Shown: in pieces, positions 46,496-56,092 of the stretch
Position numbering within the stretch: the first letter of the stretch is position 1
How the letters are laid out: every line of letters starts with the position of its first letter
Program-made: the position numbers and the translations under genes
Assembly (NCBI RefSeq): GCF_010500965.1
Contig: NZ_QVMI01000038.1
Span: forward strand, 21,553 to 85,552
Direction: 5' to 3'
DNA from: Bacteroides sp. 51
GTDB lineage: Bacteria; Bacteroidota; Bacteroidia; Bacteroidales; Bacteroidaceae
DNA length: 64,000 nt
The notes under the pieces: generated by a model
Told to the model about the DNA's origin: nothing
Seen by the model: the letters and a program-made list of their open reading frames with translations, nothing else
The model's database searches: none

Positions 46496-47716
46496 CTACA
46501 GGTTTTTTACAATCAATGTAGAGTTCGTGCCGCCAAATCCAAAAGAATTCGACAAGAACACATCAAAGTTCTTCTCTACTCTAACTACCGGTATATTGAG
46601 CATAGCCGAATCTTCGTCCGGATTCTCGAAATTCAGGTTAGGAGCGATGAAACCATTCTTCATCATCAGCGTAGAATAAATAATTTCACTGGCGCCGGCC
46701 ATCCACATTTCGTGTCCGGTCATTGATTTGGTCGACGTTACTTCCGGTTTATGGCTTCCAAGCACCTGGGCTATGGCTTTAGCTTCATTCTTATCGCCCA
46801 CCGGGGTAGATGTAGCATGTGCATTTACATAACCAATATCACGAATATCCATACCCGCCGCCCGAATAGCCATTTCCAGCGAGCGAACCGGACCATCCAC
46901 ATTAGGAACAGAAATATGATCGCCATTAGAAGAGAAACCATACCCACAAACCTCTGCCAGGATAGGCGCTCCGCGCTTAACTGCCGATTCATAACTCTCT
47001 ATGATTACCGTAGCCGCACCACCTCCCGGCACCAATCCGTCGCGGTCGCGATCAAATGGACGGGAAGCCTTCGTCGGTTCATGCTCACGAACAGAAAAGG
47101 CGCTGATACCGTCAAAGCTACCCACAGAGAATGGGTTTACTTCTTGCGCACCACCACAGACAACACAATCCTGCAAACCGTTTTGGATAAGCAACGCTCC
47201 CAAACCGATGGCATGCGAACCGCTGGCACAAGCTGCCGATACAGTCATATTCATCCCTTTCAACTTGAAAAGGCAAGCCAGGTTCATGGTTACCGTAGAG
47301 TTCATCGACTGGAAAATTGCCCCGGAGCCAATTAGCGTTGTGTCCTTCTTGTCACGCATAATATCTACACTCCTTACCACAGGATCGGCACTACTATCAT
47401 TGCCATACAGTATACCTACTTCGTGCGTATCCAGATAATCCTGGTCAAGATTGGCATTCTTCAAGGCTTCAGCAGTGGACACATAAGCATAGCTTGCCTG
47501 TTCGGGCATATATACGCGTTGGTTACGGCTTAAAATTCCTTTCAGGTTGGGTACCTCCAATTTTGCTGTTAGACCGGAGCGGAATCCCATTTCCTTGCGT
47601 ACCGGATCAAGGATAATACCGGAAATTCCATTATATAGTGAATGTTGCACCTCTTCCAGATTCTTTCCCAGACAGGAATAAATACCCATTCCCGTTATAA
47701 CTACTCTTCTTTTCAT
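46496..47716 (-). CDS. Beta-ketoacyl-ACP synthase (KAS II-like)
   Basis: 406-aa condensing enzyme of the FabF/KS family. The active-site triad is complete: Cys163 (SAACASGSHAIG), His300 (NAHATSTPVGD) and His335 (SMTGHEMWMAG). Compared with FabF, GHEMWMAGASE replaces the usual GHxLGAAGAVE, which may mean a modified acyl pocket, as in polyene ketosynthases. It extends a chain held on the neighbouring ACP. No second KS (chain-length factor) is adjacent, so the elongation is iterative by this enzyme or shared with cellular FAS. Confidence 0.93.
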   Translation of the reverse strand: MKRRVVITGMGIYSCLGKNLEEVQHSLYNGISGIILDPVRKEMGFRSGLTAKLEVPNLKGILSRNQRVYMPEQASYAYVSTAEALKNANLDQDYLDTHEVGILYGNDSSADPVVRSVDIMRDKKDTTLIGSGAIFQSMNSTVTMNLACLFKLKGMNMTVSAACASGSHAIGLGALLIQNGLQDCVVCGGAQEVNPFSVGSFDGISAFSVREHEPTKASRPFDRDRDGLVPGGGAATVIIESYESAVKRGAPILAEVCGYGFSSNGDHISVPNVDGPVRSLEMAIRAAGMDIRDIGYVNAHATSTPVGDKNEAKAIAQVLGSHKPEVTSTKSMTGHEMWMAGASEIIYSTLMMKNGFIAPNLNFENPDEDSAMLNIPVVRVEKNFDVFLSNSFGFGGTNSTLIVKNL

Positions 47717-47727
47717 ATGTGATTTGT

Positions 47728-49101
47728 TTATTTTCCTTTTAATAGTTTATCCAATGAGTTATATATATGTGTTCTCAATTCAATTATTGCGTTCAATTTT
47801 CCTTGACCAAACAAATATTTAAAGCGGACATCCGACCGCCATAACTTCCACTGCTTGACATAATTCCAGGCAAAGATACCTAAAAAAGGAAAACAGAGAA
47901 TATAAACAAGAGTTATGATAACAGATTTTGTAAAAATCCAAAGCAATGCAAACGTCAACAAATAGAAGAAAGGCATAGTAATGAGCATCATTGCCGCATA
48001 GTGTATGCCACTATGAAACATTCTGTCTTTAATACGACGAGTTGCAAGTGTAGGCAATAACCAAACAAAATAATTGGGTATACAACCTAAAATAAAAAGA
48101 GGAAAGAGCAAGATAAAACCAAACCCTTTCAGAAAAAGTGTACATGTATTGGGACGCTTTGCAAAACTCCGGTCCCCAATGCCCATTTCCTCAGATTTCT
48201 CTTTCAGTTCACAGGTATTTTCATAGATTACCTGCACCTCTTCCGGATAAATGTTCTTCAGATTATCCAGTTCGGCATAAAGCATTTTATCAGCTAATAA
48301 TTTCTCGGGCAAAACCTCCGGATTGAACCCGTTTTGTTTTGCGTAATCTATACCATATGTATTCCGCAGATAATCTATAGCCTCATAATTCTCCAAATCG
48401 GTAATATTCAGCATCAGCTCATTGATCTTTTCCCGAACAAGCGCATTCACCTGACGTTGCACAGTGCGAGGCTTGGTTTGATAAAGTTCGTAATAGGGCT
48501 TTAATGAAATAGGTTCCCCATATTTTACCAAAAAGTGTTCACGCGGATCAAAATAATCAGAATAATGGTTACAGGAAGGTATAATAAACATTTCTTTTTC
48601 AAAGTTGCTTTTCTTTGCCGCTTCAAAAATGATATGCAGGTAACCCAGAGAAAACGTACCCATCCAGCGCTTATCCTGATGCCCGGCCTCGGGATAGATA
48701 ATCACAACCCCATCTTCCAGAAGTTCATCGCCGGATTCGGATATGGTATATGAATTATTGGATAAAGAGTCGGCACCATCGTATTCCAACCGGAAGGCCG
48801 GCATAATTCCTAACCAGCGTAGCGCTTTTTCAAAAACCGGTTTAAACACATCAGCACGAGATAATATTCTTAACTGACGGTCTTCCCGGTTTTTGATGGA
48901 AAACAAAACACCCAACGCATCCGAAAGGCAGTTCTGATGATGGGAAACCACCATCAAAGGACAACCTTCAGGTATATTTTCGGTCCCTACCCAATATACT
49001 TTCTTATAATAAAAATGATCGTGACAGAAACGCATATACCCTTTGAAGAGGTTGAACAACCATCCGGCTTTTGCATTCTTTTTATCCTTATTTTTTCCCA
49101 T
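47728..49101 (-). CDS. 1-acylglycerol-3-phosphate O-acyltransferase-like (PlsC family)
   Basis: 457-aa acyltransferase. The N-terminal PlsC fold has the catalytic motif VVSHHQNCLSDALG (a Bacteroidetes form of NHxxxxD with one extra residue), EGCPLMVV before it, and YPEAGHQDKRWMG further on (the second motif). C-terminal helices at about 325-345, 375-395 and 398-415 suggest membrane anchoring. In the cluster it would place the finished chain on a lipid head group. First clear gene of the core operon (12 bp before the KS). Confidence 0.88.
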   Translation of the reverse strand: MGKNKDKKNAKAGWLFNLFKGYMRFCHDHFYYKKVYWVGTENIPEGCPLMVVSHHQNCLSDALGVLFSIKNREDRQLRILSRADVFKPVFEKALRWLGIMPAFRLEYDGADSLSNNSYTISESGDELLEDGVVIIYPEAGHQDKRWMGTFSLGYLHIIFEAAKKSNFEKEMFIIPSCNHYSDYFDPREHFLVKYGEPISLKPYYELYQTKPRTVQRQVNALVREKINELMLNITDLENYEAIDYLRNTYGIDYAKQNGFNPEVLPEKLLADKMLYAELDNLKNIYPEEVQVIYENTCELKEKSEEMGIGDRSFAKRPNTCTLFLKGFGFILLFPLFILGCIPNYFVWLLPTLATRRIKDRMFHSGIHYAAMMLITMPFFYLLTFALLWIFTKSVIITLVYILCFPFLGIFAWNYVKQWKLWRSDVRFKYLFGQGKLNAIIELRTHIYNSLDKLLKGK

Positions 49102-49159
49102 AGTTGTATCTTCTTACCATACCCTTCAATCTTTCATCACACGATGAATGATCCAGTCA

Positions 49160-49456
49160 TTAGTTATAATCGATCAAAAAGAGATTTAGTAAAGGGTTAT
49201 TTTTTATTTCGCTCAGGGGCTTTACTTTTACTCCGATTTTCTGTATGCCTTCACAGAGACTTTCATCGGAGTTATTCATATAGAGCACGTCTATATTGTT
49301 TCCAATCAGCCAAACAGTCAGATAATCTACGTTTTTCACATATAGTAACTCAGAACCTATGCTGGTTATGGTATGATCTTCTACAGAGAAGGCATATGCT
49401 TGTACTATGCTCTCCCCTGGTAGTTTCTCATTTCGCAAAAATATAGCAATTCTCAT
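49160..49456 (-). CDS. Small protein, NifX/dinitrogenase-cofactor-like fold (tentative)
   Basis: 98-aa protein. The start at 49456 (MRIAIFLRNE) is preferred over an upstream ATG that adds 21 unusual residues. The pattern of an N-terminal strand (MRIAIF), a hairpin, then VDYLTVWLIGNNIDVLYMNN and a C-terminal EGIQKIGVKVKPL resembles the ribonuclease-H-like NifX/NafY fold, but the usual Cys or GGIG motifs are not obvious. It sits 58 bp ahead of the polyene-like operon on the same strand and could be its first gene. No function can be assigned. Confidence 0.5.
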   Translation of the reverse strand: MRIAIFLRNEKLPGESIVQAYAFSVEDHTITSIGSELLYVKNVDYLTVWLIGNNIDVLYMNNSDESLCEGIQKIGVKVKPLSEIKNNPLLNLFLIDYN

Positions 49457-49623
49457 CGAGGCTTTTATATCTGATGCAAAGATGGACATGTTTTTTATAC
49501 AATTCATTATAAAATCCATACCTAATATGTACTAAAAGTCGGATTCGGCGGCAAGATGGCGGCAAGGTACCGCAACCAGGAATATTATTCAATGCCAATG
49601 TGGTAAAATCAGTTACGGGGTGT

Positions 49624-49631
49624 TATCTTTG
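49624..49631 (+). promoter_or_regulatory. Bacteroidales -7 box of menA
   Basis: TATCTTTG, 23 bp before the menA ATG. A weak -33 (TGTGG around 49599) is present. Confidence 0.6.
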
Positions 49632-49654
49632 CAGAGAATAAAACCCTTCTGTTA

Positions 49655-50548
49655 ATGGAAGATATAAAAAGAAACTCATTAAAAGCCTGGATACTTGCCG
49701 CACGTCCCAAAACACTTACAGGGGCCATTATCCCGGTTATGGTCGGTAGCGCCCTGGCATTTGCAGATCATCGTTTTGTATGGTTACCCGCCCTTATCTG
49801 TGCAGTTTTTGCCGGATTGATGCAAATCGTGGCCAATTTCATTAATGACCTTTTCGACTACCTGAAAGGTACCGACCGTGAAGATCGTTTAGGGCCCGAA
49901 CGTGCCTGCGCACAAGGTTGGATATCACCAAATGCCATGAAGAGGGGTATTTTAGGCACAGTAATCCTGGCATGCCTGGTAGGAAGCACTTTATTATTTT
50001 ATGCCGGATGGGAATTGATTATAGTAGGTGCCGTTTGTGTACTATTTGCCTTCTTATATACTACCGGCCCATATCCATTATCTTATAATGGTTGGGGAGA
50101 TGTATTAGTAATCCTATTCTTTGGCTTTGTTCCTGTTGGCGGTACGTACTATGTACAAGCATTAACGTTCACTCCCGGAGTTATTATCGCCTCACTCGTT
50201 TGTGGACTGATTGTGGATACATTGCTTGTAGTAAACAATTACAGGGATAGGGAAGCCGATCTGAAAAGTGGAAAGCGTACGGTTATTGTTCGTTTTGGAG
50301 AACCTTTCGGTCGCTACCTTTATCTTGTTCTTGGAGTTCTGGCATCCTTGCTTTGCCTGTGTTTCATTAAAGAAGGACGTTGGTATGCAGCACTCCTGCC
50401 CCAACTTTATCTTATTCCTCACTTTATCACCTGGCAACGGATGGTGAAAATACATAGTGGTAAAAAACTCAACAGCATACTTGGTGAGACTTCACAAAAT
50501 ATGCTGTTGATGGGAGTATTATTAGCCTTAGGGCTAGTAATTAGTTGA
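49655..50548 (+). CDS. menA: 1,4-Dihydroxy-2-naphthoate polyprenyltransferase
   Basis: 297-aa membrane prenyltransferase that attaches the isoprenoid tail in menaquinone synthesis. The Asp-rich motif is NFINDLFDYLKGTDRED (about 69-85) and the second is NNYRDREADLKSGKRT; eight to nine helices fit the UbiA fold. It stands alone. Its last codon (Ser) is followed by TGA that belongs to a heptamer inverted repeat, so the present C-terminus (ALGLVIS) may have been set by repeat insertion. Confidence 0.95.
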   Translation: MEDIKRNSLKAWILAARPKTLTGAIIPVMVGSALAFADHRFVWLPALICAVFAGLMQIVANFINDLFDYLKGTDREDRLGPERACAQGWISPNAMKRGILGTVILACLVGSTLLFYAGWELIIVGAVCVLFAFLYTTGPYPLSYNGWGDVLVILFFGFVPVGGTYYVQALTFTPGVIIASLVCGLIVDTLLVVNNYRDREADLKSGKRTVIVRFGEPFGRYLYLVLGVLASLLCLCFIKEGRWYAALLPQLYLIPHFITWQRMVKIHSGKKLNSILGETSQNMLLMGVLLALGLVIS

Positions 50549-50623
50549 AAGTTGAAAATTGAAAGTTGAAAGTTACGATGCCGCATGATAACTTTCAATT
50601 TTCAACTTTCAATTTTCAACTAA
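50541..50623. repeat. Heptamer-type inverted repeat (GTTGAAA units) with conserved loop
   Basis: AGTTGAA units (50541-50575) and complementary ones (50589-50623) enclose CGATGCCGCAT (50576-50586), the complement of ATGCGGCATCG. The menA stop (50546-50548) is in the left arm. Convergent genes menA and rmlB meet here. Confidence 0.93.
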
Positions 50624-50631
50624 AAAAGCTT

Positions 50632-51771
50632 TCAGCCCTTTCCGTACATGCGGTCGTAGTAGCCTTGGTAGTCACCTGAAGTAACTTCCTGCACCCAATC
50701 CTGATGGGTAAGGTACCATTCGATGGTTTTTACGATACCGACTTCAAACTTTGTTTCGGGATACCAGCCTAATGCTTCAGTAATCTTTGTCGGATCAATG
50801 GCATAACGTTGGTCATGTCCCAAACGATCCTTTACAAAAGTAATCAGATCGTTATTGATCCAGTCGATAGAGATTTCACCGTTTGCATTTTTTTCTTTTT
50901 TCTTCAAGACTTCACGGTATTCCGGTTTCTCGGTCATCAGGCGATGAACGGTAGCAATGGTTAGTTTTACGATCTCCAGATTGGTTTCCTCGTTATGTCC
51001 CCCTACGTTATACACTTCGCCTTCCACACCTTTGCGCACAACCATATCAATCGCTTTGCAGTGATCTTCCACATACAACCAGTCGCGTACGTTGCTGCCA
51101 TCACCATATACAGGGAGTTTCTTTCCTTCAAGGATATTCTTGATAATCAGCGGAATTAATTTTTCAGGGAAGTGGTAAGGACCGTAATTGTTTGAGCAAC
51201 GGGTAATAGTTACCGGCATTTTATAGGTATCATGATAAGCCATTACGAACATATCCGCACTTGTTTTTGATGCGCTGTACGGGCTATGTGGACATAGTGG
51301 AGTTTCTTCTGTAAAGAATCCTTCAGCACCTAATGAACCATATACTTCATCGGTCGATACCTGATGAAAGCGTACACCTTTACGCCAAACCGGATAACCA
51401 TGTTCATCTCTGCCTGTTACCCAGGCGCGACGAGCTGCATCAAGTAAATTCTGCGTACCCAGGATATTGGTCATCAGGAATAACTGTGGATTCTCAATAC
51501 TGCGATCCACATGACTTTCGGCAGCAAAGTTCACGATATAGTCAAATTTATATTCGCCGAAAAGTCTGTCGGCAAGGTCACGGTCGCAAATATCACCCTT
51601 TACAAAGAAGCAACGTTCTTCGTCAATATCCGAGGCGATAGTGCCCAGGTTTCCTGCATAAGTCAATGCATCCAGAACAACAATGCGAACATCATCGTAC
51701 TTGGCCAACATATACTTTAAGTAATTAGCACCAATAAATCCGGCAGCACCGGTCACTAAATAAGTCTTCAT
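50632..51771 (-). CDS. rfbB: dTDP-glucose 4,6-dehydratase
   Basis: 379-aa SDR enzyme (RmlB) converting dTDP-glucose to dTDP-4-keto-6-deoxyglucose, for rhamnose and other surface sugars. NAD motif TGAAGFIGANYLKY; catalytic region STDEVYGSLG and YSASKTSAD (Tyr-x3-Lys); RCSNNYGPYHFPEKLIPL binds substrate. Slightly longer than E. coli RmlB because of an insert near KKEKNANGEISIDW (about 295-310). Six bp from rfbA; no rmlC or rmlD follows. Confidence 0.96.
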   Translation of the reverse strand: MKTYLVTGAAGFIGANYLKYMLAKYDDVRIVVLDALTYAGNLGTIASDIDEERCFFVKGDICDRDLADRLFGEYKFDYIVNFAAESHVDRSIENPQLFLMTNILGTQNLLDAARRAWVTGRDEHGYPVWRKGVRFHQVSTDEVYGSLGAEGFFTEETPLCPHSPYSASKTSADMFVMAYHDTYKMPVTITRCSNNYGPYHFPEKLIPLIIKNILEGKKLPVYGDGSNVRDWLYVEDHCKAIDMVVRKGVEGEVYNVGGHNEETNLEIVKLTIATVHRLMTEKPEYREVLKKKEKNANGEISIDWINNDLITFVKDRLGHDQRYAIDPTKITEALGWYPETKFEVGIVKTIEWYLTHQDWVQEVTSGDYQGYYDRMYGKG

Positions 51772-51777
51772 TATATA

Positions 51778-52668
51778 TCAATTATTTAAATTTTGCCGTA
51801 GAGCGTTGCCGCTCAGTTCTATCAGATACTTTCCGTATTCTGTTTTATCGAGTTTTTTTCCCAGTTCCAGGAGTTGTTCGGGAGTAATCCACTTGTTACG
51901 CCATGCAATTTCTTCTATACAGCTCACATAAAATCCCTGTCGGTTTTGTATAGTAGCCACGAAGTTAGATGCTTCCAGAAGGCTGTCACAATTACCGGTG
52001 TCCAGCCAGGCAAAACCTCTGCCAAATAGTTCAACTTTAAGAGTTCCTTCTTCCAGATAGATTTTATTCAAGTCGGTAATCTCATATTCGCCACGAGCCG
52101 ATGGTTTTAATGCAGCAGCTTTTTCGGTAACTGTTGAATCGTAGAAGTACAATCCCGGAACAGCATAATTACTTTTAGGCTTCTCGGGTTTCTCTTCCAA
52201 TGAAATTACTTTTCCGTTTTCGTCAAATTCCACTACGCCATACGCACGAGGGTCTTTTACACCATAACCAAAGATGCATGCACCTTTATCAATAGAAGCA
52301 GCCCGGCGCAACATAGCCGAGAAGTTCTGTCCGTAGAACATGTTATCTCCCAGGATAAGACATCCCGGCTCACCATTCAGGAACTCCGCTCCTAAAACGA
52401 AAGCCTGGGCCAGTCCATTCGGCACTTCCTGTATTTTGTAAGTAAAAGACATTCCAAGTTCTTCGCCTGTGCCCAGCAAATCACGGAACATGGGTAAATC
52501 TCTTGGTGTAGAAATAACCAGTATCTCACGTATGCCTGCCAGCATCAATGTAGAAAGAGGATAGTAGATCATCGGTTTGTCATACACCGGCATAATCTGC
52601 TTGGATATGGCTTTCGATAACGGGTACAGTCGCGTGGCGCTACCACCAGCTAGAATGATTCCTTTCAT
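51778..52668 (-). CDS. rfbA: Glucose-1-phosphate thymidylyltransferase
   Basis: 296-aa nucleotidyltransferase (RmlA) making dTDP-glucose. [19 protein letters not shown] gives the pyrophosphorylase loop and fixes the start at 52668; upstream in-frame codons lack family similarity. [21 protein letters not shown] and the [17 protein letters not shown] region are typical. Leads the rfbA-rfbB pair. Confidence 0.96.
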   Translation of the reverse strand: MKGIILAGGSATRLYPLSKAISKQIMPVYDKPMIYYPLSTLMLAGIREILVISTPRDLPMFRDLLGTGEELGMSFTYKIQEVPNGLAQAFVLGAEFLNGEPGCLILGDNMFYGQNFSAMLRRAASIDKGACIFGYGVKDPRAYGVVEFDENGKVISLEEKPEKPKSNYAVPGLYFYDSTVTEKAAALKPSARGEYEITDLNKIYLEEGTLKVELFGRGFAWLDTGNCDSLLEASNFVATIQNRQGFYVSCIEEIAWRNKWITPEQLLELGKKLDKTEYGKYLIELSGNALRQNLNN

Positions 52669-52767
52669 AGTTCTATGTATAGTTTCGGACGGCAAAGTAC
52701 GGAAACTTTTTTGAATTGACAAAATATGGTGAGGTGCCACTGCCAAGTTTCTATGCAGATATTCCTT

Positions 52768-53259
52768 CTACCCCGCCAGTTCCACCACTTCTAAATCTTT
52801 AAATTCACCATTATCTATTACAAAACGGACCAATGTACGCACTTTATGAAAGCCGGACATACCGGCAGCACCGGGATTAATATGCAGCATCCCCAGTGTT
52901 TTATCATATTTCACCTTTAATATATGAGAGTGTCCACTGATAAATAATTTAGGTGGATGCACCAAAAGGCTACCACGAATAGAAGGATCATAATTGCCGG
53001 GATAGCCGCCAATATGCTTCATCAACACTTCAGCGCCCTCTACCGTAAAACGGTTCACTTGTGGAAAACGTTTACGTATATCCTGTCCGTCAATGTTTCC
53101 ATAAACTCCGCGCAAAGGGCGAAAGGCTGCCAGTTTATCAGCAACTTCTACTGATCCGAAGTCGCCTGCATGCCATATTTCATCGCAATCTTCAAAGTAT
53201 TGCAGATACTTCTCATCCCAATATGCGTGAGTATCCGAAAGTAGTCCTATCTTTATCAT
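52768..53259 (-). CDS. YfcE/MJ0936 family metallophosphoesterase
   Basis: 163-aa phosphodiesterase. Metal-binding residues are in LLSDTHAYW (Asp, His), WHAGDFGS (Asp), YGNIDGQ (Asn) and the C-terminal GHSHILK (His-x-His). Start at 53259 is chosen because the longer frame would extend over a minus-strand TATCTTTG box (53281-53288). Family members hydrolyse small phosphodiesters; the physiological substrate is not clear. Divergent from ppk1. Confidence 0.9.
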   Translation of the reverse strand: MIKIGLLSDTHAYWDEKYLQYFEDCDEIWHAGDFGSVEVADKLAAFRPLRGVYGNIDGQDIRKRFPQVNRFTVEGAEVLMKHIGGYPGNYDPSIRGSLLVHPPKLFISGHSHILKVKYDKTLGMLHINPGAAGMSGFHKVRTLVRFVIDNGEFKDLEVVELAG

Positions 53260-53266
53260 TGTTTCT

Positions 53267-53297
53267 TTGTTTTCTTTAAACAAAGATACTATATTTG
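53267..53297. promoter_or_regulatory. Divergent promoters of the phosphoesterase and ppk1
   Basis: Plus strand: TTG 53267-53269 and TATATTTG 53290-53297, 20 bp apart, before ppk1. Minus strand: TATCTTTG (53281-53288) before the phosphoesterase. The -7 boxes nearly touch, so the two polymerases would compete. Confidence 0.65.
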
Positions 53298-53318
53298 GAA
53301 AAACTAAGTTCATGGAAA

Positions 53319-55391
53319 ATGAAATATAATTATTTCAAGCGAGATATCAGCTGGTTGTCCTTCAACTACCGCGTATTGCTGGAAGCCGACGACGACCGAT
53401 TGCCTCTATACGAGCGAATAAACTTTATATCCATCTACTCTTCCAACCTCGAAGAGTTTTATAAAGTACGTGTGGCCGATCATAAAGCCATTGCTTCGGG
53501 CATTGCCCGGAATGATGAAGAAACAGTGCAATCGGCCACTGAGCTTTTGAAAGAAATCAATGACGAGGTCAATCGCCAGATGGAAGATCGTGTACGCATA
53601 TACGAGCATAAGATTCTGCCTCAATTAGAGAAGGATCACATCATATTTTATCAAAGCCGGAACGTCGAACCTTTCCACAGGCAGTTTGTCAGGCAGTTCT
53701 TCCGGGAAGAGATATTTCCTTATCTTCAACCGGTTCCCGTATCCAAGAATCAGGTAGTTTCCTTTTTAAGGGACAACCGTTTATACCTTGCCGTACGGGT
53801 TTACAAACGCGACACCGCAAAAGATGCTCCGGGATATACGCAATATTTCGTAATGAAGACCCCTTATAGCAAGGTGCCCCGGTTTATTGAGTTGCCTAAA
53901 CATGAGGACAATTATTACCTGATGTTTATTGAGGATATCATTAAGTCTAACCTGGATATTATCTTCCCCGGCTATATTGTGGATTGCAGCTACTGCATCA
54001 AGATATCCCGTGATGCCGATATCCTGATCGACGATAATGATTCACAAACCGATATCGTGGAGAAAGTAAAAAAGAAAGTAAAGAAGCGCAAGATCGGTGC
54101 AGTGAGCCGCTTTGTGTACGACCGCTATATGCCCGACGACTTCCTGGATTTCCTGATCGATGCTTTCCACATCAACCGCCACGAGTTGGTTCCCGGAGAC
54201 AAGCATTTAAACCTCGAAGACCTCCGCTACCTTCCCAATCCCAACAAGGCGATTGACTGGAGTGAAAAACCGGCACCCATGAAGTTGGCTTATCTGGATA
54301 GCAAAGAATCCATTTTCCGCTATGTCGCCAAAAAGGATTTGATGATCCACTATCCTTATCACTCGTTCGAGCATTTCACTCACTTCCTGTACGAGGCCGT
54401 GCATGATCCGTCTACCAAAGAGATCATGATTACCCAATACCGCGTAGCGGAGAATTCCGCTGTAATCAATACATTGATAGCCGCAGCACAAAACGGTAAA
54501 AAGGTCACTGTGTTTGTTGAGCTTAAAGCGCGCTTTGACGAAGAAAACAACCTGGCTACTGCCGAAATGATGAAAGCCGCCGGAATTAATATTATATATA
54601 GCATTCCGGGCTTGAAGGTACATGCTAAAGTAGCCTTGGTACTACGCCGCAACGAAAAAGAAGAGCCTATACGCAGCTATGCCTATATCAGTACAGGCAA
54701 TTTCAACGAGAAAACAGCCAAAGTATATGCCGACGTCAGTTTGTTTACATGTAATAAGGTAATCGTAAACGACCTGCACAATCTATTCCTTACTTTAGAA
54801 GGAAAAGAAAACCCGGAGTTTAAGCGATTGCTTGTGGCCCGTTTCAACCTGATTCCGCAACTAGAGAAACTGATCAACCGTGAAATTTCCCTGGCTAAAG
54901 AAGGAAAAGAGGGGCGAATCATTCTAAAGATGAATGCCTTGCAGGACCCAACCATGATCGACCGGCTCTATGAGGCATCACAACAGGGGGTAAAGATTGA
55001 TTTGATCGTCCGGGGAATATGTTGCCTTATACCTGGCCAATCTTATAGCCGCAATATCCGCGTAACACGCATTGTCGATAGTTTCCTCGAGCATGCCCGT
55101 GTGTGGTATTTCGGCAATGACGGTGACCCGAAGGTTTACCTCGGTTCGCCCGACTGGATGAAACGGAATCTTTATCGACGCATCGAGGCCGTTACCCCAA
55201 TTCTTGATCCGGATTTACGTCAGGAGATTATTGATATGCTGGATATTCAGCTAAAAGATAATCAGAAGGCATGTTTCGTGGATGATAAACTGAGGAATAT
55301 ATTCAAAAAGAAGCCTAAAGCTGCGCCGGTTAGAGCACAGTATACCTTTTATGAATATCTGAAGAAAAAGAACACTTCCTCTCAATCTTAA
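53319..55391 (+). CDS. ppk1: Polyphosphate kinase 1
   Basis: 690-aa enzyme that builds polyphosphate from ATP. Start at 53319 (MKYNYFKRDISWLSFNYRVL) is preferred since an ATG at 53295 overlaps the -7 box. Domains: N (about 1-105), head (106-310), and two catalytic C domains. The phosphorylated histidine is His435 (GLKVHAKVAL) and the second is His592 (EHARVWYFG); IPGLKVHA, YISTGNFNEKTA and GLPDW-like GSPDWMKRNL segments are intact. Ends at a strong terminator; a phosphate transporter follows 0.7 kb on. Confidence 0.96.
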   Translation: MKYNYFKRDISWLSFNYRVLLEADDDRLPLYERINFISIYSSNLEEFYKVRVADHKAIASGIARNDEETVQSATELLKEINDEVNRQMEDRVRIYEHKILPQLEKDHIIFYQSRNVEPFHRQFVRQFFREEIFPYLQPVPVSKNQVVSFLRDNRLYLAVRVYKRDTAKDAPGYTQYFVMKTPYSKVPRFIELPKHEDNYYLMFIEDIIKSNLDIIFPGYIVDCSYCIKISRDADILIDDNDSQTDIVEKVKKKVKKRKIGAVSRFVYDRYMPDDFLDFLIDAFHINRHELVPGDKHLNLEDLRYLPNPNKAIDWSEKPAPMKLAYLDSKESIFRYVAKKDLMIHYPYHSFEHFTHFLYEAVHDPSTKEIMITQYRVAENSAVINTLIAAAQNGKKVTVFVELKARFDEENNLATAEMMKAAGINIIYSIPGLKVHAKVALVLRRNEKEEPIRSYAYISTGNFNEKTAKVYADVSLFTCNKVIVNDLHNLFLTLEGKENPEFKRLLVARFNLIPQLEKLINREISLAKEGKEGRIILKMNALQDPTMIDRLYEASQQGVKIDLIVRGICCLIPGQSYSRNIRVTRIVDSFLEHARVWYFGNDGDPKVYLGSPDWMKRNLYRRIEAVTPILDPDLRQEIIDMLDIQLKDNQKACFVDDKLRNIFKKKPKAAPVRAQYTFYEYLKKKNTSSQS

Positions 55392-55393
55392 TA

Positions 55394-55428
55394 AAAAAGG
55401 AGCGCCCCGGTTTGGAACGCTCCTTTTT
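55394..55428 (+). terminator. Terminator of ppk1
   Basis: AAAAAGGAGCG (55394-55404) pairs with CGCTCCTTTTT (55418-55428); symmetric tracts allow use from both sides. Confidence 0.85.
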
Positions 55429-55451
55429 AAATATTGTGCTAAACAACTCAA

Positions 55452-55823
55452 TTATTGCATTGCAGCAGCCAATTTCTGACCAAGTTCTGCGAATTTCTGA
55501 GCGTCTTCAGCTGACATAGTCGACATTTCCTGAGAAAGTTGAGTAGAAACGGCAGTCATTTCTTCAGAAAGTTTTTGGTATTCTTTCATTGCGTCAACAT
55601 CTCCGGCTTTTACTTTAGGATAAAGATCGATCACTTTGTTAATGAATTCTTCATACTGTGCCAGTGCTGATTTTTCAGATGCAGCAGGAGCTGCTGATTC
55701 TACGTTTTCAACTGTTTCTGTAGCAGTAGCTTCTGCTTCTTCAGTTTTTGTACCTTTTCCACCACATGCTACAAATGCGAAGGCTACTGTAGCGATTGCG
55801 AAGATTGATAAAAATCTTTTCAT
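55452..55823 (-). CDS. Small helical lipoprotein
   Basis: 123-aa lipoprotein (lipobox AFVAC, Cys20). Residues 22-52 are a low-complexity Glu/Thr/Ala linker (TEEAEATATETVENVE); the rest is a helical hairpin (YEEFINKVIDLYPKVKAGDVDAMKEYQKLSEEM ... FAELGQKLAAAM). This layout is common for envelope lipoproteins of Bacteroidales with no known function. Convergent with ppk1. Confidence 0.85.
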   Translation of the reverse strand: MKRFLSIFAIATVAFAFVACGGKGTKTEEAEATATETVENVESAAPAASEKSALAQYEEFINKVIDLYPKVKAGDVDAMKEYQKLSEEMTAVSTQLSQEMSTMSAEDAQKFAELGQKLAAAMQ

Positions 55824-56092
55824 TTTGCTTTAATTAAGATTAATAATACATTAAATACAATGCAAAAGTAATATAAATTATGAAAAGGAGTCTTTATTTC
55901 CCTAAAAAAACCCGGTTTTAGTCCTCTTTTGTTCCGAAGTCATCTCTATCCCGGATTACGGCTGTCATTTCAACACAAACTCTGCTCTTTCTTTATATAA
56001 TCTTTTTCTACTTGAAACATTTCTGTAATATGTATGCAACTCTTATGCAATAAGAATGTTATTCCTTTGTAGACTGAAAGTAACATGTATTT

